From assembly GCA_937975705.1 (NCBI GenBank), contig CALJTX010000048.1:1-64000 (forward strand): 64,000 bases of DNA. Direction: 5' to 3'. The notes beneath the pieces were generated by a model. It was not told where the DNA came from. It saw nothing but the letters and a program-made list of their open reading frames with translations, and did not search any database. Source of the stretch: an uncultured Flavobacteriia bacterium. GTDB lineage: Bacteria > Bacteroidota > Bacteroidia > Flavobacteriales_D > Crocinitomicaceae. Shown here in pieces: positions 51,497 to 58,198 of this stretch (position 1 is its first letter; every line of letters starts with the position of its first letter). A program made the translations under genes and the position numbers.

Positions 51497-51543
51497 CTAT
51501 ATAGACATTTCTCGCTATCCGTTCAAACGGGAAGAAAGAAATG

Positions 51544-51563
51544 AAAAAGAGCCCGAAGGCTCT
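51544..51563 (-). terminator. First terminator after groL, C(UUCG)G loop
   Basis: Minus strand reads AGAGCC, TTCG, GGCTCT and then TTTT, starting nine bases after the groL stop. With the next hairpin it forms a double terminator for the highly expressed chaperonin operon. Confidence 0.85.
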
Positions 51564-51571
51564 TGTATACA

Positions 51572-53209
51572 TTACATCATGCCGGGCATACCTCCACCCA
51601 TGCCACCCATGGCAGCAGCTGGATTGGATTCTTCTGGTTCGTCGGCAATTACACACTCAGTGGTGAGTAACATAGCGGCAATTGAAGAAGCATTTTCTAC
51701 GGCAATGCGGGTCACTTTTGTAGGGTCAATAACGCCTGATGCGTAGAGTTCTTCAAATTTGTCTGTACGGGCGTTGTAACCGAAGTCACCTTTGCCTTCG
51801 CGGACGCGTTGCACAACGATTGCGCCTTCGCCACCTGCATTGGCAATGATTTGACGCAATGGCTCTTCGGCAGCACGCTTCACGATTTGAATACCGGTCA
51901 TTTCGTCTTCATTGGCACCTTTGAGGTCATCTAAAGACGCAATTGCACGGATCAAGGCAACGCCTCCACCAGGTACAATACCTTCTTCAACCGCAGCGCG
52001 CGTTGCAGCAAGTGCGTCGTCTACACGGTCTTTCTTTTCTTTCATTTCGACTTCTGTTGGCGCACCAACGTAAAGTACAGCCACCCCGCCGGCGAGTTTA
52101 GCCAAGCGTTCTTGGAGTTTTTCGCGGTCGTAATCTGAGGTAGTTTGTTCAATTTGCGCACGGATTTGACCAACTCTTGCTTGGATATCAGCTTTTGCGC
52201 CTTTTCCGTTGACAATTGTGGTGTTGTCTTTGTCTATTTCAATTTTTTGAGCAGAACCCAACATATCCATAGTGACGTTTTCGAGCGTCATGCCGCGGTC
52301 TTCAGAAACCACAATACCACCTGTTAGGATTGCGATGTCTTCGAGCATGGCTTTTCTGCGGTCGCCAAAACCTGGTGCTTTTACTGCTGCCACTTTAAGC
52401 GATCCGCGCAAACGGTTCACCACCAAAGTTCCTAACGCTTCTCCATCGACGTCTTCGGCGATGATCAACAAAGACTTACCTGCCTGAACAACTGGCTCCA
52501 AGATTGGAAGCAATTCTTTCATGCTGGAGATTTTCTTTTCAGAGATAAGGATCAACGGATTTTCCATCTCGGTGATCATTTTCTCTGCGTTGGTAACAAA
52601 GTAAGGAGAAAGGTAACCGCGGTCAAACTGCATACCCTCTACCGTTTTCACTTCTGTTTCGGTACCTTTTGCTTCTTCAACAGTAATGACGCCATCGTTG
52701 CCAACTACTTTCATAGCTTCTGCAATGAGTTTACCAATGGTTTCGTCGTTATTTGCAGAAATGGTGGCAATTTGCTCAATTTTGCTGTTGTCATTGCCAA
52801 CTTGTTTGGAAATTTTGCGCAGGTTGGCCACAACTTCTGTTACCGCTTTGTCAATCCCGCGCTTGAGGTCCATTGGATTGGCACCTGCAGCTACGTTTTT
52901 AAGACCTGCTGTAACAATTGCTTGAGCTAATACGGTTGCTGTAGTGGTGCCGTCACCTGCGATGTCTGCAGTTTTGGAAGCTACTTCTTTTACCATTTGC
53001 GCACCCATGTTTTCGATAGGATCTTTGAGCTCAATCTCTTTAGCAACCGTTACACCATCTTTGGTGACGTGTGGTGCGCCAAATTTTTTACCGATCACTA
53101 CATTGCGACCTTTTGGCCCGAGTGTTACTTTTACTGCATTTGCCAAAGCGTCAACTCCTCTTTTGAGTTTTTCGCGCGCTTCGACGTCAAAGAAAATTTC
53201 TTTTGCCAT
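51572..53209 (-). CDS. groL: Chaperonin GroEL
   Basis: 60-kDa chaperonin ring subunit; 545 residues. It has the usual N terminus AKEIFFDVEAREKLKRGVD, the ATP-binding VTLGPKGRNVVI and DGTTTATVLAQA, a hinge near GGVAVLYVGAPTEVEMKEKKDR, and the flexible Gly-Met tail GGMGGGMPGMM. It follows groS by 18 bases. Two C(UUCG)G hairpin terminators end the operon. No CIRCE element was found upstream of groS, in line with other Bacteroidota, so heat-shock control must use another signal. Confidence 0.98.
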   Translation of the reverse strand: MAKEIFFDVEAREKLKRGVDALANAVKVTLGPKGRNVVIGKKFGAPHVTKDGVTVAKEIELKDPIENMGAQMVKEVASKTADIAGDGTTTATVLAQAIVTAGLKNVAAGANPMDLKRGIDKAVTEVVANLRKISKQVGNDNSKIEQIATISANNDETIGKLIAEAMKVVGNDGVITVEEAKGTETEVKTVEGMQFDRGYLSPYFVTNAEKMITEMENPLILISEKKISSMKELLPILEPVVQAGKSLLIIAEDVDGEALGTLVVNRLRGSLKVAAVKAPGFGDRRKAMLEDIAILTGGIVVSEDRGMTLENVTMDMLGSAQKIEIDKDNTTIVNGKGAKADIQARVGQIRAQIEQTTSDYDREKLQERLAKLAGGVAVLYVGAPTEVEMKEKKDRVDDALAATRAAVEEGIVPGGGVALIRAIASLDDLKGANEDEMTGIQIVKRAAEEPLRQIIANAGGEGAIVVQRVREGKGDFGYNARTDKFEELYASGVIDPTKVTRIAVENASSIAAMLLTTECVIADEPEESNPAAAMGGMGGGMPGMM

Positions 53210-53227
53210 TTTGATTTAAAATTTAAA

Positions 53228-53503
53228 TTAAAAAATACCGTAAATGTCTGATTCTCTCATGATGAGGAAGTTTTGCCCATCGATTTTGATTTCGGTTCCT
53301 GCGTACTGACCATATAAAATGGTATCGCCTACTTTTACCGACATGGGTTCATCTTTCTTTCCAGACCCAGCGGCTACAACAGTACCGCGCAAGGGTTTTT
53401 CTTTTGCTGTATCAGGAATGATGATTCCACTTGCTGTTTTTTGCTCTGCTGGCGCAGGTTCTACCAGAACTCTGTCTGCCAAAGGTTTGAAATTTACTGA
53501 CAT
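53228..53503 (-). CDS. groS: Co-chaperonin GroES
   Basis: 10-kDa lid of the chaperonin; 91 residues from the ATG at 53503 (MSVNFKPLADRVLVEPAPAE). The frame continues upstream to 53548, but those 15 codons do not resemble GroES. The mobile loop is EQKTASGIIIPDTAKEKP and the protein ends ESDIYGIF. A purine-rich sequence GAAGGAGGAG lies about 30 bases before the ATG, too far for a ribosome binding site. It is first gene of the groSL operon; the intergenic region up to secG (135 bases) holds the hairpin at 53585-53617. Confidence 0.97.
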   Translation of the reverse strand: MSVNFKPLADRVLVEPAPAEQKTASGIIIPDTAKEKPLRGTVVAAGSGKKDEPMSVKVGDTILYGQYAGTEIKIDGQNFLIMRESDIYGIF

Positions 53504-53580
53504 AAAAAATATTTTTAGTTGCAGCTCCTCCTTCGAAAAACATGCCAATTGCTGTTTTGCGTCAAAATTGCATAAAGGAC

Positions 53581-53617
53581 AAAAAAAATGTCAGTATGCG
53601 TGACATACTGACATTTT
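53581..53617 (-). terminator. Strong palindrome between secG and groS, terminator of the secG operon
   Basis: AAAATGTCAGTATG at 53585-53598, a five-base loop, and CATACTGACATTTT at 53604-53617 form a perfect 14-bp stem. On the minus strand it is followed by eight T and lies 22 bases after the secG stop, so a terminator is the simplest reading. Unlike the other terminators here it is A+T-rich and highly symmetrical. It sits about 80 bases upstream of groS, so an operator role for groSL is also possible. Confidence 0.7.
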
Positions 53618-53638
53618 GTATCGTTGAAAAAAATCAGG

Positions 53639-53950
53639 TTATTGACCTTGGCTCTGACCTTGGTTTTGACCTTGACCTTGATTTGGTGCTTGTTGTTGTT
53701 GCGTTTGTGGCGCTACTTGCTTTGGTGGCTTTGGCTGACTCAAAGAAATGCCGAGGCTAAATACAACGATGGCTGCAGCCAAACCCCAAGTAAGTTTGTC
53801 GATGAGTTCGTTGGTGCGTTGAACGCCACCGAGTTGCGAAGCTCCACCGAAATCAGCGCTTAGGCCCCCACCTTTTGGATTTTGAACATAAACAACGAGA
53901 ATCAGCAATGCGCTGGCTACGATGATTAAAAAAGAAAGTATTCCTGTCAT
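53639..53950 (-). CDS. secG: Preprotein translocase subunit SecG
   Basis: Small membrane partner of SecYE; 103 residues. Two membrane segments (about 3-22 and 53-73) flank the conserved loop VYVQNPKGGGLSADFGGASQ. The C-terminal tail is low-complexity, PKPPKQVAPQTQQQQAPNQ and then a run of Gly-Gln/Asn-Gln repeats, as in other Bacteroidota SecG. It is the last gene of the miaB-lptE-secG run and ends before a strong hairpin. Two bases separate it from the upstream gene. Confidence 0.94.
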   Translation of the reverse strand: MTGILSFLIIVASALLILVVYVQNPKGGGLSADFGGASQLGGVQRTNELIDKLTWGLAAAIVVFSLGISLSQPKPPKQVAPQTQQQQAPNQGQGQNQGQSQGQ

Positions 53951-53952
53951 GA

Positions 53953-54807
53953 TTAAGCGTTGAGGTTTTTCTTAAGTACTCTAATTTGATTTGCAAAGAA
54001 ACTCTTTTTTTCCGGATTAAGCAAAATTAATTGTTCATAAACCCCAATTGCTTTGGTTACTGCGCCTTGCATCGCGTAAATTTTTGCTAAGGTTTCAGAT
54101 ACAGGTATTTGATCTGCACTCAAACTTTCTTTGGCTTTTTTAGCAGGTGAGTAAAAATCTTGCTTTGGTTTCTCGATATTGAGGAACTCCTTTTGCTTTT
54201 CGTCGTTGGCCGCTTCTGCATGATGCAACCATTGGGAAAACGTTAAGCGCTCGGTTGGTTCGGGTGCTTGCGAGAGCACCTGCGTCTCGTGCTCCACAGC
54301 AGGTGAGACACTTGGCTGCTCAATTTGTTCGTCTAGTGTTTTGAGCTCCTCAGTGTATGTAATGTCGACATAAGCCGAGTTGATCAGGCTAGCGCGCAAC
54401 AATTGATCGAGTTCATCAGGAGGTGTTGAATCATCTTGTTCAATAACTTGAATTGCTTCAACATCCTCTTCTTTCGACTCTAGAATGGGTTCGACAACAT
54501 CAGCTTGCGTCTCAAAAATTGCTTCGACAACAATTGGTTCAGGAACTTGAACGACTTCGGCTTCTTGTTGCAGGCGCTCGTTGAGTAATTCATATAGAAC
54601 TACCCGATTTTGGATCGCAAAAGCTTTTTGGTCTAGGGCTTTAGAAAGTCGGACATCTTGTTCTTTGGCGAGGGTTTTTAAGTAGAGAATGGCAAAGCTT
54701 GTGGCGTAGGGATAGGCCATCTGAAGATCTTCTAGATCAGACAGATAAGCACCCGAACATTGTGCCGGTGTCGCGATTTGCAAATGAAGTTGTTCTTTAC
54801 TTAACAC
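53953..54807 (-). CDS. Uncharacterised protein with C-terminal TPR-like segment
   Basis: A 284-residue cytoplasmic protein without signal peptide. The N terminus (about 1-80) is helical, with LEDLQMAYPYATSFAILYLK. The middle (80-190) is acidic and low in complexity, rich in Glu, Val and Gln. The C terminus (about 235-284) contains one TPR-like unit, LAKIYAMQGAVTKAIGVYEQ, then LILLNPEKKSFFANQIRVLK. It lies between lptE and secG, an arrangement that recurs in Flavobacteriia (from memory). Function unknown; a link to envelope assembly is inferred from the neighbours. Confidence 0.82.
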   Translation of the reverse strand: MLSKEQLHLQIATPAQCSGAYLSDLEDLQMAYPYATSFAILYLKTLAKEQDVRLSKALDQKAFAIQNRVVLYELLNERLQQEAEVVQVPEPIVVEAIFETQADVVEPILESKEEDVEAIQVIEQDDSTPPDELDQLLRASLINSAYVDITYTEELKTLDEQIEQPSVSPAVEHETQVLSQAPEPTERLTFSQWLHHAEAANDEKQKEFLNIEKPKQDFYSPAKKAKESLSADQIPVSETLAKIYAMQGAVTKAIGVYEQLILLNPEKKSFFANQIRVLKKNLNA

Positions 54808-54816
54808 GGCGCTAAT

Positions 54817-55329
54817 TTACCAATTACTGTACAACTTATTGATCAGGTCTTGCACCATTTGTGCGGAGATTTCGGCAAACAGTTTTTGTTCGACGTCGGC
54901 CAAGTTACTCGAGGCAGAAAAATCGGCAAAACGGGTGCTCACCAACTGCCACTCTTCCTCTTTGGGTGCTTTGATTTTGATTTTGAGCGCGAGTGTCATG
55001 GTGAGCCTATTGCTACTGGCGTTGTCTGCACCTTGAATGGCAACGGGTTGTACTTGATAAGCTGTTATTGCGCCTTCTATATTGACCTCTCCGGCACCTT
55101 GTTTGGTATTGAGTACGAGCCTGGTATTGTTCTGAACGCCATCTTTGAGTTGTTCGGTAAGTAACGGTGCAAAAGACAAAGGACAGTTAGGCGCAGTGTT
55201 TTCCAAATTTTGGATTGTAAAACTCACCCATTCAGGCGCCATGCCGCCGCTGTCTCGAAAGGAAAAACTCTCGGGCCAACAGCCGCTTAGTGTAAAGGCG
55301 ACGAGGATATAGCAGAGCAATTGCTTCAT
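54817..55329 (-). CDS. lptE: LPS-assembly lipoprotein LptE-like
   Basis: A 170-residue outer-membrane lipoprotein; lipobox LSGC, Cys17. The mature part resembles LptE, the plug and partner of LptD: FTIQNLENTAPNCPLSFAPL (the family's F-x-N-x-A-x-x-x-P-x-L pattern), then strands, then a C-terminal helix ending AQMVQDLINKLYSNW. The Bacteroidota version is distant from E. coli LptE, so the symbol rests on pattern and gene order (sigma-54-type regulator, lptE, TPR-like protein, secG). Its start overlaps the regulator stop by four bases. Confidence 0.85.
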   Translation of the reverse strand: MKQLLCYILVAFTLSGCWPESFSFRDSGGMAPEWVSFTIQNLENTAPNCPLSFAPLLTEQLKDGVQNNTRLVLNTKQGAGEVNIEGAITAYQVQPVAIQGADNASSNRLTMTLALKIKIKAPKEEEWQLVSTRFADFSASSNLADVEQKLFAEISAQMVQDLINKLYSNW

Positions 55330-56576
55330 TCTGCTAATTGAAATTCTTTGATTTTGCGATAGAGCGTGCGCTCAGAGATACCGAGTTCTTGGGCGGCATA
55401 TTTGCGTTTTCCACGGTGCTTCTCGAGCGCTTTTTGAATGAGCTCGCGCTCGCGGTCTTCTAAGCTCAAAGATTCTTCGAGTTCTATATGCGCTTCATAT
55501 TCGTCGTGGTCTGGCGCATGCTGAATAGAAGGCAACTCGACATGAACGCTTGGCGCTGGCAAAATACGTGCGGGATTTGTAGGCTCTTCATAAACCTCCT
55601 GATAAAGGCGAGAAACAGCTGCAGACTGATCGGCGCTAAGGTTGATGTTTTGTGTACCGCTCGCGATATCGATGACTAATTTTTTGAGTTCGGTAAGGTC
55701 TTTTTTCATGTCAAAAAGAAATTTGTACATGAGTTCTCTTTCCGAGATGGCATCTTGACTTTGGCCGTTGCGCTGCAGCCCACTCCCCTTTTCAGTGATG
55801 GGTGTGAGGTAGGCATTTAGTGTAATCGGGTCTATTTGACGAGCTGTTTCTATGACAGAAAGTTGTTCGACCAAGTTTTTGAGCTGGCGGATATTTCCGG
55901 GCCAAGGATAACTGAGCAAGAGTTCTACCGCTGCGTCTGTCAATTTGATGGCAGGCATGCGGTATTTGTCGGCAAAATCATTGGCGAATTTTCGAAACAA
56001 CAAATGGATGTCTTCGGCGCGCTGACGCAAAGCGGGCAACGGAATAGGCACCGTGCTCAAGCGATAGTAGAGGTCTTCGCGGAATTTGCCAGAAGCAATT
56101 GCTTTTTGCATGTTTTCGTTGGTGGCCGCTACAACGCGCACGTTGGTTTTGAGTGGTTTGGAAGAGCCTACGCGTATGTATTCGCCTGTTTCTAGAACGC
56201 GCAACAAGCGCACTTGTGTTTGCATGGGCAATTCCGCGACCTCATCCAAAAAGATAGTCCCGCCGTTGGCGACTTCAAAATATCCCTGACGGCTACCTTG
56301 CGCACCAGTGAAGGAGCCTTTCTCGTGACCAAATAGTTCGGAATCTATGGTGCCTTCAGGTATTGCGCCGCAGTTGACAGCGATGTATTCGCCGTGTTTG
56401 CGCGCACTTAGCTGATGGATGACTTGCGGAATAATTTCTTTACCAGTACCGCTCTCGCCTGTGACCAATACAGAAATATCGGTTGGGGCCACTTGCATAG
56501 CGATTTCCAATGCGCGGTTGAGCAAAGGTGCTGAGCCAATGATGCCGAATCTTTGTTTGATTTGCTGAACATCCAT
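55326..56576 (-). CDS. Sigma-54-interaction AAA+ regulator without receiver domain
   Basis: A 416-residue NtrC-family protein. The AAA+ domain (about 8-235) has Walker A GESGTGKE, the sigma-54 contact loop as GSFTGA in place of the usual GAFTGA, Walker B GTIFLDEVAELP, and the arginine-finger region LYYRLSTVPIPLPALRQR. There is a variable linker, then a Fis-type helix-turn-helix (about 375-412, HRGKRKYAAQELGISERTLY). No receiver, PAS or GAF input domain precedes the AAA+ core, so activity may depend on abundance or a partner. It is co-transcribed with lptE (four-base overlap), and miaB ends 15 bases upstream of its start. Confidence 0.92.
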   Translation of the reverse strand: MDVQQIKQRFGIIGSAPLLNRALEIAMQVAPTDISVLVTGESGTGKEIIPQVIHQLSARKHGEYIAVNCGAIPEGTIDSELFGHEKGSFTGAQGSRQGYFEVANGGTIFLDEVAELPMQTQVRLLRVLETGEYIRVGSSKPLKTNVRVVAATNENMQKAIASGKFREDLYYRLSTVPIPLPALRQRAEDIHLLFRKFANDFADKYRMPAIKLTDAAVELLLSYPWPGNIRQLKNLVEQLSVIETARQIDPITLNAYLTPITEKGSGLQRNGQSQDAISERELMYKFLFDMKKDLTELKKLVIDIASGTQNINLSADQSAAVSRLYQEVYEEPTNPARILPAPSVHVELPSIQHAPDHDEYEAHIELEESLSLEDRERELIQKALEKHRGKRKYAAQELGISERTLYRKIKEFQLAE

Positions 56577-56591
56577 AAGTCAAACTAACTT

Positions 56592-58019
56592 TTATAATTC
56601 AATTTCGCCGATCAAGGTAGCGGAAGTGCAGTCTGAAATGCGCACATTGACGTAATCACCTTTTTCAAAATTGAGTTTAGGGAATACGACCATGACATTG
56701 CTGCCTGTTCGCCCACAAAGGTGCTCCTCTGATCTTTTGGATTTTCCTTCAATGAGGACTTTTTGAACCGTACCGATCAGGCGTTGGTTAGAAGCCAGTG
56801 AGTGCGCCAATTGCTTCTCAATGATTTCATTGAGGCGTCGGCCTTTGACTTCTTCCGGGACGTCGTCGGTAAAACGGCGCTCCGCGAGTGTTTTTGGGCG
56901 CTCAGAGTATTTGAACATGTAGGCAAAATCGTATTGTACGATGTCCATTAAGCTGAGCGTATCTTGGTGCTCTTCTTCGGTTTCACCACAAAAACCGGTA
57001 ATGATATCGGTAGAAATGGCGCAACCTGGAATGATGCGTTTGATTGCAGCAATGCGATCGAGGTACCACTCGCGAGAATAACCGCGGTTCATGCGGTAGA
57101 GTACGTCAGTGTGGCCGGACTGAACAGGGAGGTGGATATAAGGGCAAATATTTTCGTATTTAGCCATCACTTCGAGTACCTCATCGGTCATGTCTTTGGG
57201 ATGAGAAGTACTGAAGCGCACACGCAATAATGGCGATACCTGCGCTACCATTTCCATGAGCTGCGCAAAATTGGTGGTGGGCTCGTTTGCGTTTTTGATT
57301 TCGCCTTTGGAGCTGATGTTCCAACGGTAGGAGTCTACATTTTGACCCAATAAGGTTACCTCGCGGTAGCCTTTATCAAACAGATCTTGACACTCTGCAA
57401 CAATGGTTTGCGGATCGCGAGAGCGCTCTCTGCCGCGGGTAAATGGCACTACGCAAAACGAACACATGTTGTCGCAGCCGCGCATGATCGTTACAAAGGC
57501 AGCTATTCCGCCTTGGTCTAGGCGCACTGGAGAAATATCGGCGTAGGTTTCGTCGCGAGACAACAATACGTTGACCGCTTTTTGCCCCGTTCCTACTTCC
57601 TCGATGAGATTGGGAAGATCGCGGTAGGCATCTGGGCCTGCCACTAAGTCGACTAATTTTTCTTCTTCGAGTAAATTCTTTTTGAGGCGCTCGGCCATGC
57701 AACCTAAAATACCGACCACCAACTCCGGATTGCGTTCTTTTTTGATTTTGAACTCGGTGAGGCGGTTGCGCACGCGCTGCTCTGCATTTTCACGGATGGA
57801 GCAGGTGTTGAGCAAAATGACATCGGCGTCGTCGATATTGCGCGTCGTTTGATAGCCCTGATCAGAAAGGATGGAAGCCACAACCTCGCTGTCTGAGAAA
57901 TTCATTTGGCAGCCGTAACTTTCGAGATATAATTTTTTGGCAACTGAATTACCCTGTGTTGGCAACTCGAGAGCGGTGCCTTGTAGTGCTTCGTCTATTA
58001 CTTTGTTTTCGTATTCCAT
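56592..58019 (-). CDS. miaB: tRNA-2-methylthio-N6-dimethylallyladenosine synthase MiaB
   Basis: Radical-SAM methylthiotransferase that converts i6A37 to ms2i6A37 in tRNA; 475 residues from the ATG at 58019, just after a full promoter. The frame upstream of it has no homologous features. The N-terminal cluster cysteines lie in ESYGCQMNFSDSE, LLNTCSIRENAEQR and GILGCMAERLK. The radical-SAM CxxxCxxC is in RGCDNMCSFCVVPFTRGRER near residue 185. A TRAM domain forms the last 70 residues. It is first gene of a run with the sigma-54-type regulator, lptE and secG. Confidence 0.96.
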   Translation of the reverse strand: MEYENKVIDEALQGTALELPTQGNSVAKKLYLESYGCQMNFSDSEVVASILSDQGYQTTRNIDDADVILLNTCSIRENAEQRVRNRLTEFKIKKERNPELVVGILGCMAERLKKNLLEEEKLVDLVAGPDAYRDLPNLIEEVGTGQKAVNVLLSRDETYADISPVRLDQGGIAAFVTIMRGCDNMCSFCVVPFTRGRERSRDPQTIVAECQDLFDKGYREVTLLGQNVDSYRWNISSKGEIKNANEPTTNFAQLMEMVAQVSPLLRVRFSTSHPKDMTDEVLEVMAKYENICPYIHLPVQSGHTDVLYRMNRGYSREWYLDRIAAIKRIIPGCAISTDIITGFCGETEEEHQDTLSLMDIVQYDFAYMFKYSERPKTLAERRFTDDVPEEVKGRRLNEIIEKQLAHSLASNQRLIGTVQKVLIEGKSKRSEEHLCGRTGSNVMVVFPKLNFEKGDYVNVRISDCTSATLIGEIEL

Positions 58020-58035
58020 CGTTTTTCTTGAACTG

Positions 58036-58066
58036 CAAAAATAGGGCAAATTCAAACTACTGACAA
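58036..58066 (-). promoter_or_regulatory. Promoter of the miaB operon
   Basis: Minus strand: TTG at 58066-58064, a 20-base spacer and TATTTTTG at 58043-58036, an exact -33/-7 match with a leader of about 13 bases to miaB. Confidence 0.65.
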
Positions 58067-58150
58067 ATTGGCAGCACAGGAAGTTTCGAATCACAAAAAA
58101 AATATAACCATAGGTTAAGGAAAAATCCGCAGAAAAATGCAACAAACAAG

Positions 58151-58182
58151 TTGAGCTATGAACTGTTTTCCTTTTACATTTG
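58151..58182 (+). promoter_or_regulatory. Promoter of topA
   Basis: TTG at 58151-58153, a 21-base spacer and TACATTTG at 58175-58182, an exact -33/-7 match. The leader to the ATG at 58199 is about 13 bases, which rules out the longer in-frame start at 58151. Confidence 0.65.
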
Positions 58183-58198
58183 TCCCCAAAATCTCCTT

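Noticed and set aside
53504..53638. CIRCE operator for HrcA upstream of groS
   Set aside because: The conserved TTAGCACTC-N9-GAGTGCTAA sequence is absent; the only dyad there is the unrelated TGTCAGTATG palindrome.
53639..53700. Short tandem Gly-Gln/Asn-Gln coding repeat as a possible repeat element
   Set aside because: It is the low-complexity C-terminal tail usual for Bacteroidota SecG and is not repeated elsewhere in the window.
55326..56576. Full two-component response regulator
   Set aside because: There is no receiver domain or phosphorylatable aspartate before the AAA+ core, which begins within the first ten residues, and the start overlaps nothing that could encode one in frame.
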